64,000 bases of DNA, taken from Aldrovandia affinis. Taxonomy: Eukaryota > Chordata > Actinopteri > Notacanthiformes > Halosauridae. The notes beneath the pieces were generated by a model. It had not been told where the DNA came from. It saw only the letters and a list, made by a program, of their open reading frames with translations, and ran no database searches. The stretch spans positions 3,383,154-3,447,153 of the forward strand of contig JAINUG010000015.1 in NCBI GenBank assembly GCA_029706075.1, given 5' to 3'. Positions 34,309 through 44,330 of this stretch are shown in pieces. Each line of letters opens with the position of its first letter. The stretch's first letter is position 1. Both the position numbers and the translations under genes were made by a program.

Positions 34309-34914
34309 TGATGGTGAATAAACCGAGGGGATGGAAGCGATTAAGCTAGGAATAAAACCAAGTGAAAAGCCATGTGTTGCTATAGCTCATAATGTACATA
34401 TACACATAGGAATAAACCCTAGAATAAACCATGAAAAGCCATGTGTTCTATTAAAGACAATAATTACCTAGCTAGCTCTATTAAAGACATTGTCAGCTAG
34501 CATTACTCAATACTGATTTAACTTAAATTTGTAGTTTTTTCCCAACCACATGGTCTATTAACAAGCAGTGAACATAATTTATATCCCTATAAGCTCATAT
34601 ATAAAAATACAGAGTTCAAGTATTCGCAGTATATTACATGATAGCACAAAGTCGTATTTCACCCCCTAGCAAAACAGAAGTGAAGCCTTGGAAGTCAAGT
34701 ACTCCTAATTAACCCTGTATAAAAGACAACTTCCACAGGGATTCAGAGCCACTGCCTACAAATAAGGGGATTTATAATAAGCCTCACTTCTCCCTCTCTT
34801 TTCTTGTTTGCACCTGTGCAGTTTTACATAATTTATATCATATTCTTATATTAGGTCATATATAAATATACATGTTTGTGTGTATATACAGTATATATCG
34901 AGGGGAGGATGAAT
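34307..34914. other. non-coding DNA with a local duplication
   Basis: The phrase AATAAA-CC-AGTGAAAAGCCATGTGTT appears at about 34352-34380 and again, slightly changed, at about 34427-34450. Nothing else is recognised. Confidence 0.45.
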
Positions 34915-35125
34915 ATACCCGGGAAATCTTGGGTGAGAATCAGCCAGGACACTGAAAATGGATATTTGGAGAGGATCTATGGGCCAAAATCCCTCCTGGG
35001 ATAGTGACCAACTACAAGAAACGTATAGGGTTTCTCCACCAATATAGTCATATATATATATAAAAACTGTATATGTAATTTTCTGGGATTTTTTAATATT
35101 ATGTGTGTGTGTGTGTGTGCGCGCA
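34915..35125 (+). mobile_element. 3' fragment of another Tc1/mariner family (family I)
   Basis: The run GGATCTATGGGCCAAAATCC, then ACTACAAGAAACG, matches the C-terminal coding end of a common fish Tc1 family (protein words DLWAKIP and NYKKRI). It is followed by the degraded 3' untranslated part (TTTTCTGGGATTTTTT near 35078) and interrupted by (TA)n and (TG)n tracts. No catalytic residues remain. Confidence 0.6.
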
Positions 35126-36133
35126 CCTTTAGATCTGACATAGCCCTAATTCAATTATATTTTCTCAGGAGGCACTAGAAAGTAAATGTGTCGGAACCCA
35201 TTTATTATCAACTGATTCAGCAGCAATTAAAATTGCTTCCATTTATGCTTCATGGAAAAATTCTATAATCTGTGCTTTCACTGAATGAGTGACTTTTAAT
35301 AATATATTACATTAACTACTATAAATTAATCATAAACTCCATTCATTGAATTTTTCTTGTTCTTTTGGAAACTATATATTTTAGATCAATTGTAACTGTT
35401 GTTTAATTGGTACTGTAGGTGGACAGTGGACAGGTAAATACAATCAATGCTGTGAAACTCTACTTTAGTATTGTAATTCATTAGAAGACTTAACATGTAA
35501 GAACACATTGCATTGCACAATATACTTTAATTGTATATACAGCCATCCATATATTTTCAAGATCCTTCACAGTGAGCCTTAATCAAACCAGGCAGCATAG
35601 TTGTATGGGCAGGACACCAGTGCAAAAGAAGGCACACACAGGGGATAACTGTAGAAATGTTAATTAACCTAGAAAGCTTGTTTTTGGACTGTGAGAATAA
35701 AAAGGGAATCCCAAGGAGACACCATAGCCCAGTTGGAGGCAAAAGTGCTACCCACTGCACCACTCTTTATTGTATTTTATTAACGGCCCATTTACAAACA
35801 GCTGCAGTTTGGCAGTTGATTAAAATTCCAGTTACTGCGCTGACAATATATTGCAATGACAATATATTAGAAATAACAGCAGTGTAACGGACCCTTTCAA
35901 TACAATTCCATTTAGCTGGAGATGTCTTACACTGTCAAGGCTACCAAATGTATGTGCAGAATCTATAAACAGTAAAACAGCAGTAGCTACATGTTTAAAT
36001 ATAGGCTATATCATTCCATATCAAGTAGCGGAAATAAAATTCATTCCATACTTCAAAGGCCAGTGGAAATACAATTCTTCTTTCTCTCTCTCTCTCTATA
36101 TATATATATAGTACATGTACATACACATACATA
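35126..36133. other. non-coding DNA with microsatellites
   Basis: Mostly AT-rich. A (TC)n-(TA)n tract occupies about 36080-36112 and leads into the next Tc1 copy. A patch at 35545-35660 may be an old repeat. ORFs are low-complexity or unrecognised. Confidence 0.45.
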
Positions 36134-37289
36134 CATAAAGGTAACTGCCTCATCTCCAAGTACCTGCCTTGTCTCCAAGTATTCAATTGGGTTGAGGTCT
36201 GGTGACTGAGACAGCCATGGCATAAGGTTTACATTGTTTTCATGTTCATCAAACCATTTAGTGACCACTTGTTCCCTGTGGATGGGAGCATTGACATCCT
36301 GGAAGAGACCACTCCCATCAGGATATAAATGCTTCACTATAGGATGAAGGTGATCACTCAAAATGGTTTAGTATCTATGTATTTATTTACCTTGCACTCT
36401 AAGGGGTGGACCTAAACCAGGGCAGGAAAATGCACCCCACACCATAACAGAGCTGCTAGAACTCTTCACCATGGGAAAAAAGCACAGGAGCTTGTAGGTT
36501 TATTTTGGCATGTGCCACACATGCACTCTTGTCTGCTTGGTAAGAACAAGGTAAGAACAGGGTAGGAACATGGGCTCATCTCACCATGTACCTTTGTTCC
36601 ACTGCTCAGTAGACCACTGCCTGTGCTGTCTGCACCAGTTTACTTGCAAATGTGCATTTTTAGGTGTAGTAAGGTGTTTATGCACTATGATGACCCGACC
36701 ATAGTATCATTCTCTGTGAGGTTATTGATGGACTGTTCTTGATGAAACTGCCTGCTCACACCCTAGGTTAATATTTACAGTTAACCCTCTGAGGTCGATT
36801 GGATCGCCAACGATCCGAGCAGAAATAAAAGTATATTACTATTTCTAACGTTGCGAGATTTTATCATACACACGCGGCAAAAACATTGACAGAAACCTTA
36901 GAATCGCGACTTTCCGATTTGAGCACTGGCAAATAATATGAGATTTTTTTAATTAGGTTAATTAGACCAAAAGTAAACCTTGCCTTTCACTCTCTGTTTT
37001 ACCTGGAAGTACCGTCCCACTTCTATTCACATGGTAACTAGGTGCTAGTCTCGGGGAGGGGCGTGGGGCCATGAAATGTGTAAACAACACATAGTACAAC
37101 AACGACATTATGTAGCATCTTGTCTGTGTTTACGGTTGTGATCTGCCAGCAACAGACTGTATGCTGATATTTATTTTATTTCCCATGTTTTCAAATACTC
37201 GTGAAAATATATGAATTCCGTCTTGTGACGCTATACGGAAACAGTCAGAGTCATTGCGAAATGCTGCGAATAATTAACGGGAGGATATT

Positions 37290-37640
37290 TAACCAGCTGG
37301 CATTCTCTGTTTCGGCGCTTGGACATTATCTAGCCTAGCTTGATAGTACCTATTGTGATGAATGTTTCTTGCCTCTCGAGAACTTGTTTGTTCATGTGCT
37401 TATTGTTGTTTAGATTCCCAGTGTTTAGTTTATTCCGAGTTTTTACGTTTTGGATTTACCTGCCCTGCGATTTACCTGTCCTTGTTTGTTGACCTGAATC
37501 GGCTTAGATTATTTTGACTTGTTTGTTCCTGATTGTTGGTTATTTTGGTTTGTTTTGTTTATGTCTTTCCGTGTCTCCGCAGACACGGATTTTGCTTTCG
37601 TTTTCATACAGACGTTTAAAGATAAATAAATATTTTAAAC
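37290..37640 (+). repeat. probable older insertion inside piggyBac copy 2
   Basis: This T-rich block (TTGTTTGTTC, TTTCCGTGTCTCCGCAGACAC, ending with AGATAAATAAATATTTTAAA) is absent from copy 1 and has the look of a fish LTR or retroelement 3' end, with GTGTCTCCGCAGACACGG forming a small hairpin. It could also be part of the original piggyBac coding region that has decayed, so its status is open. Confidence 0.3.
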
Positions 37641-37855
37641 CCAGAAAACTGGCTACTTTTGATCATGTGCCTGTGCCCACTGCCAAACAGACTCTGGATG
37701 TTGGCAAACTGGCTTCTGTTGGTCACAAGAAATGTGTACTCTGCAAGATGTCGGGGAAACAACAGTGCACTCCCTGGGGGTGCAAGGTTTGTGATGTTCC
37801 CTTGTGTCTACAGTTGACCAGAAACTGTTTTGAGAAGCGGCACCAAAGACTGTGA
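37624..37855 (+). pseudogene. piggyBac transposase C-terminal cysteine-rich domain
   Basis: The end of the frame reads KKCVLCKMSGKQQC, GCKVCDVPLCL and NCFEKRH, then TGA. The pattern C-x2-C, C-x2-C, C and C-x3-H is the RING/PHD-like cysteine-rich domain at the C-terminus of piggyBac transposases, which binds the palindromic motifs in the element ends. An AATAAA follows about 65 bases later. The catalytic DDD domain is missing from the copy: upstream sequence to 37290 shows no transposase. All zinc ligands appear intact. It could in principle be an exapted domain, but it lies in its native position between piggyBac ends. Confidence 0.75.
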
Positions 37856-38960
37856 AAGAACAGATTGTCTCACCATGTTTTAATTTAGATTTTTTTGTAT
37901 ATAGTTTGTGTGATGTTTTCAATAAATCTTCCAAAATGAAAGAAACTTATTTTTTTCTGTCTTCTGCATGGCTCACTGACTATTGCTTACTCTGATGGCT
38001 TTTGTCTTTGTCTGATGGCCTTTGAGAGAGAGATGGCCCATCTGACAGATCTTACAGGTGTGGACAACCCTCAGGTGTGAATCATGAATATTCAGGAAAT
38101 TAGCATATAGCCCTCCCACAGCCTGAAATAAATTTGACCAGTTCTGATAAAAACAGGTTTTTAGCTATTTAGATCTCAGATGTGCTAAACTATTTTTACA
38201 TCCTTACATAACCAAGACCTTGATGAACAAACACATATTGGCAAAACAATTTGTCACTATAGTTTAGTGTGTGCTTTCACAACTTTTGTGACGGCAGAAA
38301 AATTTACTCTTTATAACTTGTGTGTTTGTAGATCTATTTACAAGTTGCATATGATACTGACCAAACTATTGATGGCATATAAATGTAGCTGTGATTGTCC
38401 TTCAAATAAAAATGTCAAACACTTTAGAGTAAGTGTGTGTTAAGTTGATGAAATTGAGATAAATATCAGACCACGCCAAAATCACAAAGCTGCTCTGAGC
38501 TAAGCACGGACCTCAGGGGGTTAACTGATTCAGAGTTGCTCATCTTGCATCACAAACCATTCACAGACATCACAGTCAAGGAGTATGCACTTTTGACCAC
38601 AGTTGCCCCTAGTCGATGATGTCTTTCCATCAGACTTTCATGCAATTGCCATTACATCACCTTAACCAATGTACCTTGCAAAACAGCAGCAGGTTGAGCA
38701 GTCTTCATCACTGAAGCTCCTTCAAAACGTGCACCAACAAGCACCCCTCTTTCAAAGTCACTGAGATCTCTTCTATCCATGGTAGCCAAAATAATCGGCA
38801 ACATACATACATCGGCTAATAATCAGCTAACATTTTTATACATTACCCTAACCACTTATGTGGAAGAATAGTCTGTATCACTCATTTACTCAAGTGTTTC
38901 CTTTATTTTGTCAGTAAATTGTATACATAAAGTATATATACGGTATATACAGTACATATA

Positions 38961-39949
38961 CACCGATCAGCCACAACATTAAAACCGGTGACAGGTGAAG
39001 TGAATAACATTGATCATCTCGTTACAATGGCACCTGTCAAGGGGTGGGATATATTAGGCAGCAAGTGAACAGTCAGTTCTTGAAGTCGATGTGTTGGAAG
39101 CAGGAAAAATGGGCAAGCGTAAGGATCTGAGTGACTTTGACAAGGGCCAAATTGTGATGGCTAGATGACTGGGTCAGAGCATCTCCAAAACGGCAGGTAT
39201 TGTGGGGTGTTCCCAGTATGCAGTGGTTAGTAAAAGTGGTCCAAGGAAGGACAACTGGTGAACTGGCGACAGGGTCATGGGCGCCCAAGGCTCATTGATG
39301 CGTGTGGGGATCGAAGGCTAGCCCGTCTGGTCCGATCCCACAGAAGAGCTTCTGTAGCAGAAATTGCTGAAAAAGTTAATGCTGGCTATGATAGAAAGGT
39401 GTCAGAACACACAGTGCATCACAGCTTGCTGCATATGGGGCTGCGTAGCCGCAGACCGGTCAGAGTGCCCATGCTGACCCCTGTCCACCGCCGAAAGCGC
39501 ATTCATGTGGATGTTACTTTGACCCATACCACCTACCTAAACATTGTTGCAGACCAAGTACACCCTTTCATGGCAATGGTATTCCCTGATGGCAGTGGCC
39601 TCTTTCAGCAGGATAATGCGCCCTGCCACACTACAAAAATTGTTCAGGAATTGTTTGAGGAACATGACAAAGAGTTCAAGGTATTGACTTGGCCTCCATA
39701 TTCCCCAGATCTCAATCCGATCGAGCATCTGTGGGATGTGCTGGACCAACAAGTCCGATCCATGGAGGCATCACCTCGCAACTTACAGGACTTAAAGAAT
39801 CTGCTGCTAACGTCTTGGTGCCAGATACCACAGGACACCTTCAGAGGTTTTGTGGAGTCCATGCCTCAACGGGTCAGAGCTGTTTTGGTGGCACAAGGGG
39901 GACCTACACAATATTAGGCAGGTGGTTTTAATGTTGTGGCTGATTGGTG
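38961..39949 (+). mobile_element. Tc1/mariner element family A, both terminal repeats, internal deletion
   Basis: Ends CACCGATCAGCCACAAC (left) and, reverse strand, CACCAATCAGCCACAAC (right) match with one difference over about 29 bases and are flanked by TA. Inside, in order: [14 protein letters not shown] (39110), a helix-turn-helix region with a stop (TGA near 39165), SHRRASVAEIAEKVN, MLTPVHRRKR, then a jump to IHVDVTLTHTTYLN, FQQDNAPCHTT (second aspartate), [14 protein letters not shown]. The jump removes the segment with the first catalytic aspartate (WSDESRF) still present in the reversed copy at 6408-7182. Confidence 0.9.
39110..39917 (+). pseudogene. family A Tc1 transposase, DD36E-type spacing, lacks first aspartate
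   Basis: The long open frame (39258-39917) covers the end of the DNA-binding domain and the C-terminal catalytic half. Spacing between the second aspartate (in QQDNAP) and the glutamate (in NPIEH) is 36 residues, the number that defines the DD36E group of Tc1/mariner. An in-frame deletion of about 80 codons after RRKR removes the first catalytic aspartate and the GGG-VW strand, so the protein cannot work even though the frame is open. An upstream stop and a frame change near 39225-39260 break the N-terminus. With intact ends it could have been moved by a full-length relative. Confidence 0.85.
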
Positions 39950-39957
39950 TATATGCA

Positions 39958-40120
39958 TATATTCATACCATGGCTTGGATGAATACTCTATTCTGATTGG
40001 CTAACAACTAATACATCATGTATATGCACGGGTAAATCCTTCTCACTTCTAAAATAAATTCCATAATAATTTGCCCAAAGACACATGCTGCAATAAACAA
40101 CAATCAACATTATTTCAGCA
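39958..40120 (+). repeat. unnamed interspersed repeat, copy 1 (inverted copy at 52905-53066)
   Basis: ATACCATGGCTTGGATGAATACT, TCTGATTGGCTAACA, ACATCATGTA, and TAAATCCTTCTCACTTCTAAA match the reverse complement of 52905-53066 almost base for base. The match continues more loosely through 'CTGCAATAAACAACAATCA'. Both copies lie immediately beside a Tc1 3' end. Family unknown. Confidence 0.65.
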
Positions 40121-42190
40121 CTGGAATGTCTTCTAATTTGTACGATCAGGATTCCAAATTAAAATGTATGTGGTAGCTTATCTGCAGATCTGTAAAGTTA
40201 CACAATTTCAGACAATCAATCAGGAAGCCTGTGTGGGAGTTTGCTAAAGCAACAAGAAAAAATTGCATTAACTTAGTGTAATTGTTTTCTAACGTACCCA
40301 GAACTGTATATTGCTGATTAGCCAGCCAGCCTCGATAACTTCTGCCTTTTTCAGTGAACTCCCAAACCAAGTTGGTTTGTGTGAGAAGTTATTTCTAACT
40401 TGAAACAATACCATAGAGGTAGAACAAGTTTGGAGTACTTGGTGCTAGCTAGCGAGCTACACCAAAACTTGTCTGGCACATACATTGTCTATTACATAGC
40501 TTGCTAATGTGCCTGACTCGTAAATTTTAGTACAAAAAAATCTGACAAGACAGATAGGTTGATAACTAGCTTACTAGCCATTGCTAACTAAAAACTATGT
40601 AATACCACCAGGGCAGTCACAGCTAGCTTGCCAGATGTTTTTTCCCACCACTCTTTTACCCAAAAGACTTCCTGTCCCACTTTAAATCTACTTTTGTTTT
40701 TACAGTGAGAAATGTGAAATCAAACGTGATTTATGAATATATACATACAAATCACATATTGACTCTATTATATGGTCAAACCCATACAGAGGTTAGTCTA
40801 ATAATGCAGTTATAAACCAGTAAAGCAATCCACATATCAGTTTTCACAAAACTTCTCATGAATTAATATTCTTCAATCATGAAACGGAAGGCAGTGTTTA
40901 CCATATATATCCAATGACATTGTTAACATCTAAAACGTATTTAAAAACTTCAATTACATTTTTCAATAATCTGAAAAGTGAATATAAACACTGCTTGGTG
41001 TTTCAAAATCATCGAAACTAGTGGTAGCCAATTGAAAGATTTCAGTAAACACCAAATATGTCTTGTTTTGTGTTCGTTTGTCTTGTTTAGCACTATAGCA
41101 TTACCTGCTACATTAAATTAGTAACACTTGGTAGCACTGCCTTCAGTTTATGATACTTTTTGTTTATGATAATTTATTGTTTGCCTTGAATAGATAATCT
41201 AATTTATAGATGGCTTGATCTCACTGTAAGAGATCAAATAAATGTATTAAATAAAAGATAAAAATGCCAATAATTTTAACCTTGTGTAGTAATGCACAAT
41301 AACACTGGGCCAGAAGACTAATGTGGAGTGCATATTTTAACAGTTTTAAGTGGTGATTACAAAAACAACATTTAACAAAACTGCCTTGGCTCTTCCCGGT
41401 TTTGGGCTCTGCCCTGAAAGGAACTTGCTTCATTAATTACTCTACTATGATCTCATTCTTCTTGCAGCCCAGACTGCAAGACATATTATCAGGCTGGAAC
41501 CCATCCAGCTTTGCTATCAATACATCAACCTAGACTTATAAAGGATGAATCAATACTTTTAATATTTCTCCATTCTAATGTATTCCAATGGCTCCCAGCC
41601 AAGACTGCTGGGGAAAATATGTAGATTTAGAAAGTTGTATCTGAAAGTTTAATGGAATGAAAACACTCATGGGAATTTCTTAAAACAAAAAGCATGTACA
41701 TGTTATTGGATAGTATGGAGATACATTAACACCTTACAGTAAATGTTGTAAGATAGAGCAAGGGGCATAGTTTATGCATTTCAGTGTAAATATTGAGATT
41801 GAGGTCTGGCTGTGTGCATATATTACTACCAAACACATGAATACTCTTAAAAGTTAGCAACATAAACAAAGACCAGCATTACCAACTCTATGCAAGTTGT
41901 TCTGAAAGTCAAAATTCTAACTTCACACCCCTTCACCACCCTGTTAGCTAGCTAACAAAACTGTATTTATGTCAATATGGTATACTATTTTTATTCTTCA
42001 GGGAACAGTTCATCTGGTCCCTAAAACTAGGTTTGCATTCTGGGATATATATTTCTATGATGAGGTAATGGTCAGACAACAGTCTTTGCAGATTACCTGC
42101 TCAAATGACAATACTTTTTGCCCTCCATCGCAAGTAGGTTCTTCCTCCATAAACAAATGGTAAGACCAGAGTTGGATTTTACCCTGAAAT
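40121..42190. other. non-coding AT-rich DNA
   Basis: No gene or transposon ends supported. GCTAGC-type words cluster at 40440-40630. Minus-strand ORFs 40146-40370 and 41221-41433 have no motifs. Confidence 0.45.
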
Positions 42191-42193
42191 ATA

Positions 42194-42325
42194 CACTGCC
42201 AGTCAAAAGTTTTAGAACACCCCCATTTTCTAGTTTTTACAGAAATTTGAGCAGTTCAAGTCCAGTGAATAACCTGAAATGGTACAAAGGTAAGCGGTAA
42301 ACTGCCAGAGGTAAAAAATAATAAT
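42194..42325 (+). mobile_element. Tc1/mariner 5' terminal fragment (family H)
   Basis: Starting after TA: CACTGCCAGTCAAAAGTTTT then AGAACACCCCCATTTTC, a well-known fish Tc1 terminal repeat, followed by TTTGAGCAGTTCAAGTCCAG and AACCTGAAATGGTACAAAGG. It breaks off before the transposase. The ORF across it is not coding. Confidence 0.7.
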
Positions 42326-43134
42326 TAGCTAGTGCCTAATTTTGCTACATCAAATCCCACCAGCTACCTCATTACAATCAAACAGTGATTGTCCATTGCC
42401 AATGACAAATTATGACATTAATTGTAATTTCTATAGCATTAAACTGGAAAAAGGCTTGCTTGTTAGTTAAAATTATATCATCGAGTTAGCTAGATACAAA
42501 ACATAGATAGCTAATAAACTCAACATTTTTATATATTCTACAGAGGCTCAAGCTTATAGACAATCATTTTTGTAATCATTCTGTTCCCTTCAGAAATATT
42601 TTCACTTCAACAATTCAGTTTTCCACTCTCTTGATTGAACACACTGTCCTTGCATTTCTGCCATATAATGTGCCGGTACAGTGCAGTAAACCAGCATAAC
42701 AGGCAGAAATCATATACAACAATAACAACCAACATAATACTAACAACCCCCAGGTGTGAGAAGTTTAAAAATGTAAAGTCTGTAGACCTCTATTAGTAGG
42801 AATAGGGATATTATATTATGTGCAAAAAGGGAAGAGAATTTCAAAACTCATGGGACAATGGTAATTACAGAATAATATTTAATCTTGGTGTCTACTGAAC
42901 CTGTATCAAATGGAATAGCACAAAATTCCAACATTATATCTTGTGAGAATAATCTTAATGTGGAGATATTAGTGAGAGGAAAACTAACATCTGCCAAGTG
43001 CAGTGAGGCCTTTTTTTTAACGCTTTTAAATTAATCTAATTTCCCCATTTAGACTTTTGTGTTATTGTAAAAACATGGATATAATAAAGGTATTTGAGGA
43101 TATGTGAAGTATAGTGTAGAATTTGAGATTACTT
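42326..43134. other. non-coding AT-rich DNA
   Basis: Nothing recognised in this stretch. Confidence 0.5.
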
Positions 43135-43480
43135 TAACACACAAAAGGTCACCCGATAGTGGTATCGAATCAAGACCAGTGCTGACTGTGGCCAGGAGCC
43201 CGATGGGGCAATGCATAATTGGTGATATCGTCGCCCAGGGAAAGATAAATTCAGTTGGTCGGGTAGTCCATGTGTCTTCACACACCAGCAACCCCTGTTG
43301 GTCAATCAGGCACCCACAGTCTGCTGGTATAAAACTGCGCATGAAGTGTCTTCCTCCAACTCATGTCTGTGAAAACTTGTACACTCTAGTGTGAAATGAA
43401 GCAGCGGCTGACATCAAGTTTCGGAGGCGAGCATGTGCTTGACCACATTCTCCCGAATAGACAGTGGAGGTTGAGGCAAC
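43135..43480 (+). repeat. diverged interspersed repeat, copy 2 (first copy at 848-1160)
   Basis: Ordered matches with 848-1160 include TATCGAATC, GTGCTGACTGTGGCC-type words, GCATAATTGGTG, CTTCACACACCA, GGTCAATCAGGCACCCACAG and GTCTGCTGG. It continues with CATCAAGTTTCGGAGGCGAGC and TTGACC..CATTCTCCCGA, which look like the 3' half of a common fish SINE-like repeat. Overlapping ORFs on both strands are incidental. Confidence 0.5.
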
Positions 43481-43597
43481 CATGGCTTAGAATATGATTG
43501 AGCATTCTAAAATCGGGCGAAAAGGGGGAAATAGCATGAAACATTAAATAAAAATGACACAAAAGGTCTGTAATCAATTTAGCACAGCATCCATGGG

Positions 43598-44330
43598 TAC
43601 AGTCAAGCCAGAAAGTCTGCACACCCCTTTCACCCTCTCCACGTTTCATTGCGTTACAGACTTATTCTACAATAGATTAAGTTCATTTTTGTCTCTAAAT
43701 TCTACACAAAATAGCCCATAATGAGAAAGTGAAAACAGGTTTTTAGACATTTGTGCAAATTGATTAAAAATCAAAATGTAAAATATCATATGTACACAAA
43801 TGTGCACACCCTTTGATATGACACCCAAAAGTGAGCTGAGGTGCATTTTGTTTCCACTGATACTGCTTGAGATGTTTCTACAACTTGATTCTAGTCCACC
43901 TGTGGTAAATTCAATTGATTGGACATGATTTGGAAAGGCACACACCTGTCTATATAAGGTCCCACAGTTGACTGTGCATGTCAGAGTAAAAACCAAGCCA
44001 TGGAGTCCTAGGAACTCTCCATAGACCTCCAAGATAGAATTGTGTTGAGGCATAGATCTGGGGAAGGGTATAAAAAGATTGCTAAAGCATTGAAAGCACC
44101 CAGGAGAACAGTGGGCTCCATCATTGTGAAATGGAAGAAGTTTGGAACCACCACAACTCTTCTTAGAGCTGGCCGTCTGGCCAAACTCAGTAACCGGGGA
44201 AGAAGGGCCATGGTCAGGGAGGTGACCAAGAACCCAATGGCCACTCTAAGAGAGCTTCAGAGTTCCTCTGCAGCAATGGGAGAACCTGGTAGAAGGACAA
44301 ACATCTCTGCAGCACTCCATCTAGAACATG
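43598..44330 (+). mobile_element. Tc1/mariner 5' half (family F)
   Basis: From a terminal-repeat-like GTACAGTCAAGCCAGAAAGT through a long untranslated leader with CATAATGAGAAAGTGAAAAC, TGTGCACACCCTTTGATATG and CACCTGTCTATATAAGG, to the N-terminal coding part. It breaks off before the catalytic domain at about 44325. TATATAAGG at 43952 may be the element's own promoter. A later DNA change removed the rest; no 3' terminal repeat follows. Confidence 0.8.
44042..44325 (+). pseudogene. Tc1 transposase N-terminal DNA-binding domain (family F)
   Basis: The frame reads HRSGEGYKKIAKALKAPRRT then IIVKWKKFGTT, RAGRLAKLSNRGRRAMVREV and PMATLRELQSS, the bipartite paired-like helix-turn-helix with the GRPR-like linker (here AGRLAKLS). 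This domain recognises the terminal repeats. The expected start (about 44000, MESKELS-like) is in another frame and the catalytic domain is absent. Final residues (HDLIKKLPGNY) come from flanking DNA. Confidence 0.75.

Larger units (their letters stand above)
36785..38520 (+). mobile_element. piggyBac-type element, copy 2
   Basis: TTAA duplications at 36781-36784 and 38521-38524 flank ends CCCTCTGAGGTCGATTGG and (reverse strand) CCCCCTGAGGTCCGTGC. Both ends match copy 1 (12636-13987) in inverted orientation over a few hundred bases, including GATTTTATCATACACACGCG (left) and CACTTTAGAGTAAGTGTGTG (right). The subterminal palindrome is partly decayed (GGATCGCCAACGATCC). Inside are a retained C-terminal cysteine-rich domain, a polyadenylation signal AATAAA at about 37920, and a block (37290-37640) absent from copy 1. 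Removing it restores the Tc1 sequence around a single TTAA. Confidence 0.87.
36134..38921 (-). mobile_element. Tc1/mariner element of family C, interrupted by piggyBac
   Basis: On the minus strand the right end (about 38890-38921: TTTCCTTTATTTTGTCAG) is the 5' terminal repeat and GGTAACTGCC at 36139-36148 is a remnant of the 3' one. The body gives MDRRDLSDFERG-like start sequence near 38780, then, after the piggyBac insertion, the C-terminal region with LYPDGSGLFQ, NAPIHR, WFDEHENNVN and QSPDLNPIE (36200-36320). The catalytic aspartate after FQD is changed to valine. Spacing from that site to the glutamate is 36. Internal deletion removed the C-terminus between 36150 and 36180. A piggyBac copy splits it at TTAA (36781). 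Confidence 0.8.

Noticed and set aside
43667..44053. 128-codon minus-strand ORF
   Set aside because: It runs antisense through the untranslated leader of a Tc1 element and has no motif.
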